Source: Larix kaempferi (lineage: Eukaryota > Streptophyta > Pinopsida > Pinales > Pinaceae). Taken from it: 64,000 nucleotides of DNA. This document shows positions 22,163 through 33,540 of the stretch, one piece after another. Within the stretch, counting starts at the first letter, position 1. The number at the start of each line of letters is the position of its first letter. The notes below the pieces were generated by a model, which did no database searches, was not told where the DNA came from, and saw only the letters and a program-made list of their open reading frames with translations. Location: the NCBI GenBank assembly GCA_027924585.1, contig BSBM01000762.1, positions 12,065,996-12,129,995 on the forward strand. Reading direction: 5' to 3'. Both the position numbers and the translations under genes were made by a program.

Positions 22163-25100
22163 TGTAACCTACCTAGAACTTGTAACATTTTATGTTGTGG
22201 AAAAAATTACATTAAAAGTTATTGTAAAGTTTTATGTTATTGACCAAGGATGGTCAAGGATGACTATAATTGAATATTTTATTATTTAATAAATTAAAAT
22301 AGGAGACACTCATCCAAAGAGGACTGTTGAAGAGTGTTCACTGACCAACTAGTAGGAATGAACTAGTGTAAAATGAAATTGACAAGTGGTAGCATCTACA
22401 CTCACTTACTAGCTGTTGCAGGAGGAAACTGCCCTAAAAGTGTGGTCATGTTCCCCAAGAAATGTGGAACTGAGAAGGTAGCTCATTAAATGATTTAATG
22501 ACCCAAATATCTAGGAAACCATATATCCATCGAATTGAGCAGGAGGCTCACTAGATTTTACCTTGTGGACTGCTGGAAACTGAAAAGTTGAGCACACAAG
22601 AGATTCAATGAGGGGAATGCTAGAATGAGTTGTAGTGTAAGGATTGATAGATTTATTCTGTTGAGTTGCAGAGAGTGTTATGTATGCAAGTATTCATGAT
22701 TGCTGAAATACAAAGGGTCTATTGCATGCTTCTACACAGTCTCTTCGTCCTGGTGGTTCAGTGAACAGGCTCGAGTGTCCTGAAGCAAGTAATCTTTGCT
22801 GCTTCTAGGAGATGGTTGGGAGGAATGGTATTCTTTGGGTGTTTTTCCACATCAACAGTTAAATAGGTTCAAGATTGTTCTTGTTTATTTATTTCTAAAT
22901 TGTTCTGTATATTTATGAAAGATTTTATTTATAATTTATCAGTATTTTTATGTTTCCTAGATGGTTAAACAACTGTTAAAATCATTGAAATACTGAACTG
23001 GTAATTTTATTATGTACAAATGGATGAATATTTAGATAGAGAATTGAAATATAATCCTCTCTGTATTTTTCCTTTCACCGTAGTGATGTACTCTAGTACA
23101 GAGAGTTTTGTTTAAAGAGATAGATTAGAATGATTTCAATACTGTGAATAGAATATTGTTCTTTACAATGTATAATAAATAGTTATACATGCTGCTAGAA
23201 TCTCACTGTTTTTCAGTAAATGATATATGCCAAGTAAGATTTTAGTAACCAATAGTTGTAGAATATATAAATGATAGTAACCCTATAAATAGTATTTTAT
23301 TTCAGAACTGTATTATGTATATAATATATATCCATATAATATTTACTAATACTACATCATCTATTTTAAATACAAACCTTAGATTTAACCCAATGCTAAA
23401 GGAATTTAAACATATAGAGTTTTGAACTTATAAATGATTTCATATAAACGCTAATGCTCGAAACATTAAATAAACAAAATTAAATTTATAATCGAATACA
23501 TTACCGAGATACATTATCAACTTCAATACAAAGCCATTGGCATCATAACCTTTTAATTTACAGAGTATATTTATTCATGATCACTGCATAGCTCTGGAAT
23601 CGTAAAACACTAATATATATTCACCATTTAATATCTAAACATAATAACCTAAATAACACAGTCGAGAGACTGCAGAATGAAATCTATACATGCATAGGTC
23701 AAGGGTTCAAGATTCACGAAGGCTCATCCTATGAATGCATATTTATAACCACTTAAACATGAACACATTAATAATGGACTATGGCTTGGATTCCCATCTC
23801 AAGCTTTACAAATATTTTTACAGTAATGAAAACAGAGTCATCGTAGATGAATTTGGGTGTAAACCCTTCCATCAATACAAATATAAATTCTGTTGAAGAT
23901 ACATATTCAAGGTCGCATCCCTTCAACAACCAATTTAATAAAAAATCTAATATCTTTTACTACAGGGAATGATTGTGCTTAGGTTTTTGCCGATAACGAA
24001 TTCTTTAAATAATTAAATTCACCCTATCATATACAGAGAGCACCCTTAAATTAAATATTACAAAAAAAGTTAGAAACGTTTTATAAATATGGAAGACACT
24101 CTTAAATTGTGTTGGGTTCGAATCATGTAACCATGCACAATTCATATCTAGGGCATTGCCCAATTATTTAATAAAAAATATATAACATTACAAAATAGTA
24201 TATACAGAAATGCATTACGCTCTAAAGACTCATCCATAAGATGCATCGAATAGAAATATCAATTTATAAATTTCCCACATAACGATGAAGGATCAAACTA
24301 ATACGCTGGAAATTATATTCGTCTTAAACGTTGGGCGAATCCCAGCTACAGGATTTTAAGCCTAAAAAATTTACAATCTAAACAATGCATTCTGAATTTT
24401 ATAGTCTGTCATCTTTTTGAATTCAAAGCCAAAAAAACTAAAACCTAAAAATTACAACATTATGGAATTAATATCGTATTAAAGAACTTAGGACCGGCCA
24501 TAACACACAATGGTGTCGTAGCAGGGAAGAACATGCTTGGACATGAGTACCAAGAATTCCGGGGGCTTACCGAATCAGTTCTTTTCCAAAAACCCTGAAC
24601 CTTTTGTTCTCCATTGACGAGCTATAACCCACTAACCAAATCTCAGAATAACACGGACTCCTCCTGCCATTTTTTACACAAAACAACACGCATTAGAAAA
24701 TCTTCACAATCGATATTAAAATGCGAGATTCAAGAACAAAATTTACATTGCTGAAGGTATTTGCCTCTGCGAAGTTGGGTAGTCAAGGCCACGAGCAAAC
24801 CCAGCATAGAATCTCCTCATTGTTTTATTATTTAACCTTTAACTTAAATATGTTTGAAATTACTCCACAGCTAGGAGAGCCATGGAGCTGAGAGCTGAGA
24901 GCTGGGCTCTCCAAAAACACAGAAAAACCTTTTGACAAGCATTACAACTATTTCAAAGGAGGGTTTAGGGTTCAATCACCGAGAAGACCAGTGGAAAAAC
25001 CTTCAAGTGGCTTCATTAAGGCTTACAGTTGTGTTCCAATTCAATTTAAATTCAAACCCTCTCTTCCATAGTTTCAATATTATACTCCAACTTGATCTAT

Positions 25101-25768
25101 TTCTTTAAAAGCACAGCTAGGATACCCTTTATCCTATGGTTGGAGTCGAATGATAACTATGTTGAGAAGCCTTTAAACACATAGTTAGGGTAACTTGATC
25201 CCTAGCAAATATTTTAATCAAACAACCTATAAAAATTGTAATTAAGGTCTTTACTTGGAAACAAGAATAAGATTTTTCAACATGCATTAGCTTGCGAAAG
25301 CTAAGTAATCCCAAGACCCCTCCAAGAATATATCCTTAACCATAAAGAACTATTTAATCATTTTGACAAACTTAATTATAAAATATAGACAATAGCTTAA
25401 AGACACATGATGTTTATTTTCTGACAAACTGAATGTCGACGTAAATACATTAAGAAATTAACTATCAATTAATCCATGATAAAAGAACGTAAGAGATATT
25501 ATATGATAAATTCAATATCGATGATGACACAAATGATCAATAAATACATTCAATACAATAAAAGAGATCCATAGTCATATTCAATGCTTCAAGGACAAAA
25601 TCAATAAATGTTGATTTTGTAAATATACAAGTGGCTTGAATGAATGCAAGATACATTTATGCAGTTAGAAAAATAAAAAGTATTCCTTAAGTGTAATTTA
25701 GGGATATTATGGACAGTTATACTATGTATAAAACTTTTAAATTTTCATGAAATTTTGGAGATGTTACA
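22163..25768 (-). mobile_element. Large LTR-like insert, probably a solo LTR
   Basis: A 3606-bp AT-rich block interrupts the minisatellite. It starts TGTAACCTACC and ends GATGTTACA, so the ends are inverted (TGTAAC/GTTACA) as in an LTR. The minus-strand start TGTAACATCTCCAAAATTTC resembles starts seen in plant gypsy LTRs, hence the strand. The flanks TTATA and TTCGA agree at only 3 of 5 positions. I find no protein domain, internal direct repeat or primer site, so it may be a solo LTR or a noncoding element. A GAGCTGAGAGCTGAGAGCTG tract lies near 24884-24905. Confidence 0.5.
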
Positions 25769-25968
25769 TTCGAAGTTTCGGACATAGATTGGAGGTTAGG
25801 GGTTTACAAAAAGAGAGATTGGGGGTTAGGGGTTTATTGAGAGAAAGATAGAAAGAGATATATTGGTGGTTAGGGGTTTATAGATAGAGGTAATGGTTTG
25901 TGAGAGAGAGAGATTAGGGTTTAGGTGTTTGGAGAGAGATTGAGAGATTTTGTTTTAAGTTTTTTTGG

Positions 25969-26007
<39 letters not shown>

Positions 26008-26060
26008 ACATCGGAGGTTAGTGGACTAGAGAGAGAGAGAGAGAGAGATTGGGGGTTATG
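25769..26060. repeat. GA-rich minisatellite, block 3
   Basis: A 292-bp remnant between the 3.6-kb insert and element B. Its first units (TTTCGGACATAGATTGGAGG) closely match part of block 1 near 2486-2507, consistent with one array built partly of higher-order duplicates. Confidence 0.88.
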
Positions 26061-27754
26061 GGTTTCAAGTCAAATATATCAATAGATGAAAGAAGAGAGG
26101 GAAACAAATTCCATCATAGAGCTAGAGAATTTGCAAATGAATTCTAACCCGCAACTTCAAGAGGAAAGGGTGGAATACCTAGTCATATGCATTTGAAGCC
26201 TAAAATATGAATTTCAGACCATGTAGTCTTGATCTAGATACGGTAGAAGCAAGCAATCAATGGAAATACAAATGAAGAACACATGAACAAGAAGTAACAT
26301 ACATCAAAACACTCATCACACGAATATCTGATCCAGAATCAGGTCTTCTCATGATTTGAAAGACTGAGTTTGATACATATGTAGAGGTTTTAATCTCTTG
26401 GAATCCATAAAACATCCAACCCTTTGGGTTAATTCAAAATCTTCCTTTATATGCTTACGAAACATCAAACAACTTCTAACTAACTAAAAATATTCTGGAA
26501 CCAGAAAGGATGAGGCCATTGAAGCCGAGCTGCTCAAACCAATTGCCTCTATGTTTGTTAGATGTGCAGGTGGGAAACTCTATGTGCTGGCAGTGTGCAT
26601 TTGGGCCTTGGAAGCCACCTATTCTCCCTTCGGATTGGGCCATTTTAGTTTGATTTGGACAGGTAACCAAGTTGTGCTTCTCTTTGGCTTCCAAATCGAC
26701 TCCCAAACATGCCATTTCCCTATGAAATTCTGCATTTTCCACGGCCAAAATTTTCCCTATTTCTGCTAAACAATCTTCGATCCGCAATTCCCAATTCGCA
26801 ATCCACAATGCGGGTTTTGGAACTCGGAATTACTGAGTGGAACTTTCAAAAAATTACTTCCATAGTCCACCTTCCACAATGCGGGTTTCAGAAATCGGAA
26901 GGATGTCTTTACGCCTCTGGGAAAATGTGACTTCTATAATCTGCATTCCACAATTCAGATTGCATAAATCGGAAAACCATTGCACAACTTTTTGAAAATC
27001 ACCTTTGCAATCTGCATTCCACAATGCAGGCTACAAAAATCGAAAATCCATTGCACAACTTTGTGAAAAGCACCTCCGCAATCCGCATTCCGCAATGTGG
27101 GTTGCTGATATCGAAAACATGAATTTGCATACCCCAAAAATTATGTCTCCATAATCTGCGTTCCACAATGAGGATTGCAGAAATCGGAAACCCACATTTG
27201 CGTCCACGGATAAATTATGCCTCCACAATGTGCATTCCACAATGCAGGTTGCGGAAATCAAAAACCCAACTTTGCGCTCTTGAAAAATACTATTCTAACT
27301 TCTGCAATGCGGGTGTGGAACATTGAAAATTTGGACATGTAGAAAAGCAGAAAATCTCTGGATCGGGTGTGCTGTGTATCGTCTCCCAGCCATTGAACTG
27401 GCCCTGTTCTTCAATCTTGACTGTTCATTTTCTCTTTGGAAGCAAAAAATCAGTTGTTCAAATGGGTCTTCCGCAGTTGTTTTGGGCAGTCGGATCTGGA
27501 CTTCTATGACTGCTTTGGCTATTAATCAATCCTGACCATTCAACCTCTATAGATTGAGGAAGGATTTTACTACCTTTTTTTTCCCCTTTTTTCTCACTAT
27601 AGCTCGATCATTTGGCTCGGATTTGCTTGAGTCTTATACATTTTTGCGTTTTTTGACTTTTTCTGTGGCGTAGGAGGTGGATGGGCATGATTGGGGTTCC
27701 GGTATAGGGATTCCCTTTCCTTCCTTGGAGGGGAAATGGATAGGGGTGTGAACA
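26061..27754 (-). mobile_element. Element B left LTR (3' LTR, truncated)
   Basis: Homologous to about 46065-47689, beginning at TTCAAGTCAAATATATC and ending GGGTGTGAACA. It contains a tandem array of hairpin-forming units (26858-27300). Directly inside it, ACGGCTCCAACTGGAGATG resembles the right-facing primer-site-like sequence next to element C's LTR (57207). The outermost 340 bp of the LTR are missing and replaced by minisatellite. Confidence 0.78.
26858..27300. repeat. Tandem hairpin units in element B's left LTR
   Basis: About six units of 70-74 bp start near 26858, 26931, 27001, 27072, 27146 and 27220. Each opens with a palindrome-like CCGCAATCCGCATTCCGCA, then ATGCGGGTTGCGGAAATCGG, then a spacer with CATTTGCGCCCCTGGAAAA variants. 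The left and right arms of each opening segment are complementary. The same array is at 46850-47270 in the other LTR. Confidence 0.8.
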
Positions 27755-27915
27755 ACGGCTCCAACTGGAGATGTTATCCTTCCTGTGAGGTATTAAGAAT
27801 AGTAGACTAGTGGCCCTTCTCTTTTTTCCTTTATTCAAACAAAACAAAAAAATGGCTAACTGAAACTCAACAAAAATGAATTTTTACACTATGGGTGGGT
27901 CAACTGGCTTGTTTT

Positions 27916-29175
27916 TCACTGGAGATAGTGTTTCAAGAACCTCCCATTAACGGGTCTCTTCCAAACGGGTTCATCATCTCCATCCCACAAGAATAAGGCG
28001 TTGTTTCCATGGTGGGTGATGACTGTATAGGGCCCCTGCCAGAGGTTATCAATCTTTTGCTCTTTGTCCTCTCTTCTAACATCCCATTTCAACACTAGAT
28101 CTCCCACTTGGAAATCATCATCCTTGGTCTTTCTGTCAAAAGTATTCTTAACCCTTTCTTGAGCCAGCATAGCTTCAACATGTACTCTATCTCTGACCTC
28201 CTATATCTTAACTAGCTAGTTGGTCCTCCTTAGCTCAGGTTTTGTCTCCTCTTCTTTCTCCTATAGCAGCCTCAGTGCAGTCCCTTTGAGGGAATAAGTA
28301 AATATCACCTATGTCTTATATACCAATTTAAAAGGTGAAGTTCCAATGGACCTATTGGAAGTGATCCTATCATCCCACAGAGAAAAGGTTAGCTTGGTGT
28401 TCCAAGCCCTTTTGCTTTCTTGTAGCAGCTTCTTGATGATCGTAACTAGACTTTTGTTGGATGATTCAACTATCCCATTTCCCTAGGGGTAATAAGCAGT
28501 AGAATGACCCAATTTTATGTGGAATTTGTCACAAAATTTTACTATTTTCTTGGATTTGAATGCTTGAGCATTGTCAATGATTATTTTAATAGGGAAAACA
28601 AACTTGGACATGATATTTTCCTCTAGAAATTTGATGATGACTGTGTATGTGTCTTTCCTGGTTGGTATTTCCTCAATCCATTTAGTGAAATCATCAGTGG
28701 CAGTCAATATCCACCTATGTTGTCTATAGAATTTGGGGAAAATTTCACCAATCAATTCAAGCCACCTCTATTGGAAAGGGGCTTCTATGGATATTGGTTT
28801 CAAAGGAAAGGATAAGAGCTTCCTCTTCCCTTCAAATATTTGGAATTCATGGCAAGTAGATATTTCGTTATATGCATCTTTGAACATGGTGGGCCAATAA
28901 AATCCCGCCCTGAGAATTTTATTGACAGTGGACTTCCAATAATGATGTCCCCAACAAACACCTTTGTGAAATTGTGTCAAGGTCATTTTAGCTTCATCTT
29001 CCACTATATAGTTCAGTAGAACACCTCTAGGGTCTTTCCAATAAAGGCATCCATTCAATATGCAAAACTTTGCAGCCTTCTTCTTGGTTGACCTGGTTTT
29101 TATTTTACCCATCTCATGGGGTTCTTGTAAGTTCTGCAAAACATATATAACACTAGAATTCCAAGGAGAAGACAA
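27916..29175 (-). pseudogene. Element B integrase (broken)
   Basis: In order on the minus strand: a zinc-binding region with FHKGVCWGHHYW, where the second Cys of the CxxC pair is replaced (CHEFQIF); a catalytic core starting ILTATDDFTKWIEEIPTRKD (first Asp) with IIIDNAQAF (second Asp); and at 28170-27916 the C-terminal domain with DFQVGDLVLKWD and NLWQGPYTVI, the GPY/F motif of Ty3/gypsy integrases. Stops and frameshifts lie near 28760, 28480 and 28200-28480. The role was insertion of the cDNA. It is inactive. Confidence 0.82.
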
Positions 29176-29214
29176 GAAATTGTTTGATATATGTGACAGT
29201 GGGTCTTGGGAAGT

Positions 29215-29700
29215 TTATTCCAACATGTGTGAAAGAAATTTCACACTTAGTGAATCCCAATTTGATTCAGCCATGAGCCTGGCCAATCCTTGTCCTTTGA
29301 CAAGCTTTGTAGGTTTGATCTCCAATTCATATACCAAAAGCACAACTATCCACTTAACTCTCCTAGATTCTGGATCAGGTTGTGTCAATATATCCTTTAC
29401 TACAACATTAGGAACATAAGAAATCACATGGGAATGTAGAACATAAACTATGAAATGTTTCAAATTTTTAACCATGGCATATGCTTGCTTCTCCATGATG
29501 TTGCACTTGACCTCAACATCTCTAAGAGCTCTACTAAAGAAGGTTATGGGCTGCTAATCTCCTTCCTGATATTTCTATAAAAGCATTCCATCTATGGAAT
29601 GATCATATGCAAAAGAAAGCATTAGAAATTCTTTGTCAAAATCGAGATTGATTAGCATAGGTGCTTCAACAATTGCCCTTTTTATGTCTCCAAAGGCTTG
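29215..29700 (-). pseudogene. Element B second RNase H, after RT (broken)
   Basis: It reads from about 29700 (KAKQAFGDIKRAIVEAPMLI, then FAYDHSIDGMLL) through a stop near 29575, then 29496-29215 with MEKQAYAMVKNLKHFIVYVL, RRVKWIVVLLVYELEIKPT and LVKGQGLARLMAES. This is the standard RNase H following RT in Ty3/gypsy Pol. The LADxLA-type end reads LARLMAE, so the usual final Asp is not in place. It is close in sequence to element C at 58410-59300. Confidence 0.78.
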
Positions 29701-29739
29701 TTTGGCTTTAGCAGTCCACCTAATATGAGTGTTCTTCTT

Positions 29740-30693
29740 AATCATGTTTGTGATTGACCTCATTATCTCCACATAATTGGGGATGAACCTCCTTAATAAA
29801 TCCATTGTGCCTAGAAAGGATTGAACCTCATTTTTACTCCTGGGGAGTTCAATTTTATGTATTGTTTCAACTTTGTATGGGTCAATTTGGATCCCATCTT
29901 TATATATTATGTGACCTAGCAGCTTTCCTTCTTGCATGCCAAAGTTTTACTCTTGGGGGTTCAAGGATATTCCAAATTTTCTGCACTTGGAAAACACTTG
30001 ATGCAAATGTTTCAAATACTCTGCATCAGACTTAATACACATTGATTTCATCCAAGTATATGTCCACAAATATATATCCATATCTCTTTGGAAGGTAGCT
30101 CCTACATTCAACATATGAAAGGGAATTTTTGCATACATAAAGGTCCATCAAGGTGTGGTAAAGGTTTTCTTTTCTTGGTCTTCTGGATATACATTAATCT
30201 TATTGTACCCTAAAAATACATCAATCATGGACAATCTTGCTACCCATACAACCTTCTCTAAAATGTGGTCCATTTTCGGCAGGGGGTAGTTGTCCTTTAG
30301 GGACACTTTGTTCAGATTTCTAAAGTCAATACACAATATGATTTCACCATTCTTCTTCCTCACTAGAACTATGTTGGCTACCCACTTTGAAAACCTTAAT
30401 GAGACTATGATTTGGGCTTCATAAATCCTCTTCACTTCTTTTTCTATCAGTGGGATAAACATAGGATTCATCCTTCTCAATTTCTACCTAGATGGTTTCT
30501 CCCCTGCCTTGACTAGTATGGTGTGTTGGATTATGGTAGTTTCATATTCTTTCAAGTCTTCATAGCACCATGAAAAAACATCAGGAAACTTTCTCATTAG
30601 ATGCAAATAGTCATATTTAGTGCGTGGGGTTAAAGAATTTGATAGTCTGACCATTTTGGGCTCTTCATCATTCCTAATGTTACAGTCTTCCAC
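29740..30693 (-). pseudogene. Element B reverse transcriptase (broken)
   Basis: 30693-30484 encodes the lead-in (YDYLHLMRKFPDVFSWCYED, then HTILVKAGEKPSR). 30480-30148 is the fingers and palm start, with VANIVLVRKKNGEIILCIDF and RNLNKVSLKDNYPLPKMDHI. A frameshift near 30060 precedes the catalytic box, which reads IYLDEI near 30043-30060. The second Asp of the YxDD box is Glu, because GAT-GAA replaces GAT-GAT/C. The thumb follows at 29937-29740 (LGHIIYKDGIQIDPYKV). At least two frameshifts and an active-site change rule out activity. Confidence 0.83.
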
Positions 30694-30824
30694 CTCACTA
30701 TGGTTTGGAGCAGCCTTGTGATCTTTGGCAACATCATTTTAATCGAAACATTTTTCCAATGGCACCAATCCTTTGGGTATATATTTTATCTTCAGCTACA
30801 GGATCTCTTTGTCTCCCAAATTGG

Positions 30825-31457
30825 TTAGGAGCTCTGGTGGTTCGGTTTCCCATTCATCACATGAACGGTCCTCTTGAAGAATTTGGGTGTTGGAAAATTC
30901 CTCAGGCATGTATAGGAATCTCTTGATTTGTTGATCATCTTCAAATATTTTTCAATATTTGGTATTGAAACAGAGGGTCTATGCCTTTTATTGATCATGT
31001 AAGCTTTGGTGGGATAGGAAGGGAGTTGAAATCCTCTAGCAAAGCTTGCGAAAATGTCTTTTATTGTGTTTTTCTCTCTAGAAATGAAATAAATATCATG
31101 CTCTGTGAAGAAATTATCAAACATATCCCAAACAACATTTCTATAAGACCTCATTTTGGGATTTTTAGTCTCATAATTACCATTCACCCGTTGGATTATT
31201 AGCTCTACATCTTCATAAACTTTGATCTTTTTAGCTCTTAAATATTTGAGTGCATTCAAACCCAACAACATGGCTTCATATTCTGCCATATTATTGGAAC
31301 AATCAAACATTATTTTGAAGGTATGCAATCTGGTGCATTCACTTCCTTCATCTGAAGGGATGATCCATACCCCTGCCCCAACTCCCTTTTTATTCACAGC
31401 TCCGTCAAACCTCATAGTCCAGTGCTCTTCTCTTTGGACTGTGGTTGTAGTTTCCAT
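30825..31457 (-). pseudogene. Element B additional RNase H, before RT
   Basis: This 210-residue open stretch is the best preserved domain of element B. Around residues 15-30 it has MRFDGAVNKKGVGAGVWII (first Asp). Around residue 55 it has CSNNMAEYEAMLLGLNALKY (Glu), then KVYEDVELIIQRVNG (second Asp) and NTIKDIFASFARGF (last Asp). These are the four acidic positions of RNase H. It lies between protease and RT, with the standard RNase H still present after RT. The same arrangement in element A shows that it is a feature of this lineage, not a local rearrangement. Confidence 0.8.
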
Positions 31458-31466
31458 TTCTAGTTC

Positions 31467-31814
31467 TTATTTTTCATCACTTCCTTTCTCCATTTGCTGA
31501 CCACTTTCTTCTAGGCTTGCTGAGCTGTCAATGCATTGTATCTCTTGCTCATTACTAGACTTATCATTTGTTTCAGGTAGGTCAGTAATATTCACACCTT
31601 TCTCTTCTGAACCAAGATCATAACAAAAAATTGAGGTGCCTATATTAGTGTCTACAACAAAAATGGGATGGTTATCAGTCTCACTCTTACTGCTCACTAC
31701 ATAGGACAGCCTATGCTCCCTGTATAGTCTTTTTTTTCCCCAAAAAATAGGGATGGTAGCATAAGACATGTTCATTTATAGACTTCCTTTTAATTTTGAT
31801 GCCCAAGATCTAGA
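31467..31814 (-). pseudogene. Element B protease C-terminal part, cut by element G
   Basis: On the minus strand, reading begins at the element G insertion point (31814) with a SRSWASKLKGS-type segment. This is the same position as WLSRDWSEKIKGY in element A's protease. It continues as MSYATIPIFWGKKRLYREH and an acidic linker, 102 residues ending at 31467. The upstream half lies beyond element G at 43366-43600. The CTAGA target duplication marks the break. Confidence 0.8.
31810..31814. other. Target-site duplication of element G, left copy
   Basis: CTAGA directly before TGTTGGGGCC. The matching CTAGA is at 43361-43365, directly after CCAACA. The 5-bp length fits Ty3/gypsy integration. Confidence 0.93.
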
Positions 31815-33291
31815 TGTTGGGGCCAAGGTCGCAGCTATAGTAAAAGCTGCGAATTTTGGGAAAAAAGCACGAGTATGAAAGGAAAGTGCTAATTTTGGGA
31901 CAAGCACTAAGTTTTGGGTAAGAAGGAGACGGTGCGCAGTACGGTGCCAGATGGATGATCTCAGCACAGAGCACGGACCGGAAATTGCGGAGCTCGCGCG
32001 CACGTCATCGAAGAATGAAGGTGGCTCAGCTACCATAATAAATAAGGTGATGGAGTAGAAGGCTTAGCTACCCTCATTTAAAGGCTTAGTACAGAAGTTA
32101 TGGTTGCTCGGATCAAGGAGGAGCAACGGACCAGAGCATTGAAGGCGAAGGACGATCGCCCATACCCACAATCTGCGCCGGAATTCATGGAGCCTGCAGG
32201 AAGCGGCGACGTGACTGCAAGCGGCGCCTACAGTACACCTAGCCATGTGCGTGGTTAGGGTTTTTGGGAATCACTGTTGGGAAAGGCCCACAGTTTTGTA
32301 AAGGTGTGACCGTCATGGCTACCTATATAGATGAATCACTGTAATGGGTAGAAGGGTCTGCTTCTTCTTCTTCTTCTTGTTCTTCTTCCTCCCCTTTTGA
32401 AGAGTTAGAGAGTTAGATGCTAGACTGTTAGAGAGTCAGTCTAAAGGGATAGATCATGTGTTGATTATCCTTCACTGTAAATTCTACCTGGTGCGTAGAA
32501 CTAGAGAGAGGAAATTGGATAGCCGAGGAGCTAATCCCTGAGTTGCCAGACAGTCTGTGTCGACGTCTGTGCCTTTGTAATCTCCATAGAGAGGAGACAA
32601 GCTTGAGAAAAGGGCTCCCAGCTGTGTGCGTGGAGTTTCCTGTAAGTTCTAAGGCTGCAGCTGTGTGCGCAGCATATTGTATAACTCTATCATTTTCTGG
32701 TTAATCTAAGACTCCTGAGGACGTGGTTTTCCTCGAGGAGATGAGCTTCACTTATATCTTCTTGTTATAATGTTTGTGTGAATGATAACTATTCCGAGTT
32801 CATTATTTGTGGATGCAAGACTTCTGTCTTATCTTTGTGACTGTTTGAGCGGGTTGGAAAGGTCCCTTGATAACTATAAGTATCTTAAGTACTAAAGAGG
32901 TAGTAACGCTCAGTCGCTGCGGCGAGAGCAGACTGCGTTACTGCGCTAGACGCGAAGGGCGAGGAAGTGTTTCGCGCGTGAACCCAAGAAATAGTTGCCT
33001 GCTGCGTTGGAAAGGAGAAACTGCGCAGTAGACCTGCCGAGGAAGGGACCCGCGCAGCTGCGCCGAGCGGTCTGCGGGAAGGTCCGACCGCCGATTTCGC
33101 AGGAACCATTCAAGGACAAGCTATCTCCGCGTCACCCCGGTTAAGGAAACTTGATTCCTTAACCCCCCCATAGCCACTTCGGGTGAGACCTCGAGCTGCC
33201 GCGCAGCTCGTTGCCGAGAGGGCCAGTGCGCCAAGGGGTTTTGTTGCTGCGCTTCATTAAAACCCGGGTCTGCCCAAGAAAGCAGCCAACA
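31815..33291 (+). mobile_element. Element G 5' LTR
   Basis: Starts TGTTGGGGCC and ends GCAGCCAACA. It shows no difference from 41884-43360 at a constant offset of 10069 in every part I compared. It contains a TATA-like box (32323), a CTT/CTC-rich leader tract (32361-32398), a CpG-rich 3' third (32900-33290) and a hairpin CGAGCTGCCGCGCAGCTCG (33190-33208). Minus-strand frames here are not supported as genes. Confidence 0.95.
32323..32330 (+). promoter_or_regulatory. Candidate TATA box of element G's promoter
   Basis: CTATATAG within GGCTACCTATATAGATGAATC, followed about 35-75 bp later by a CTTCTTCTTCTTCTTGTTC tract, a common plant leader context. The transcription start is not determined. The same site is at 42392 in the 3' LTR. 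Confidence 0.45.
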
Positions 33292-33293
33292 AA

Positions 33294-33540
33294 TGGTTCC
33301 GTTGCCGCGCGAATGAGACTTGTTATTTTGGCGACGCGCGAGATAGAACAGTGCAACAAATGGTTCCGTTGCCGCGCGAATGAGACTTGTTATTTTGGCG
33401 ACGCGCGAAATAGAACAGTGCAACAAATGGTTCCGTTGCCGCGCGAATGAGACTTGTTCTTTCAGCAACGTATGAGATACTGTTGGAGCCAACAAATGGT
33501 TCCGTTGCCTAGTGACCAACAAATGGTTCCAAATGTGTTA
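33294..33540 (+). repeat. Tandemly repeated primer-binding region of element G
   Basis: The first TGGTTCCGTTGCC starts at 33294, two bases after the LTR end, which is the expected primer-site position. The same CAACAAATGGTTCCGTTGCC word recurs with TGG at 33361, 33428 and 33497, and a shorter version (TGGTTCCAAATG) at 33524. Spacings are 67, 67, 69 and 27 bp. The first two 67-bp units differ at about one base, and the third is diverged in its second half. Each unit restarts with (C)CAACAAA, which copies the LTR-primer junction. The sequence resembles sites matched to tRNA ends of the GGCAACGG...CCA type; the tRNA is not identified. Confidence 0.88.

Noticed and set aside
33512-33532. Start of element G ORF1 at GTG 33512
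   Set aside because: GTG is not a normal plant start; the first in-frame ATG is at 33533.
33286-33540. CRISPR-like array (regular 67-bp repeats)
   Set aside because: The repeat includes what would be spacers, the units copy the LTR-primer junction, and this is plant retroelement DNA.
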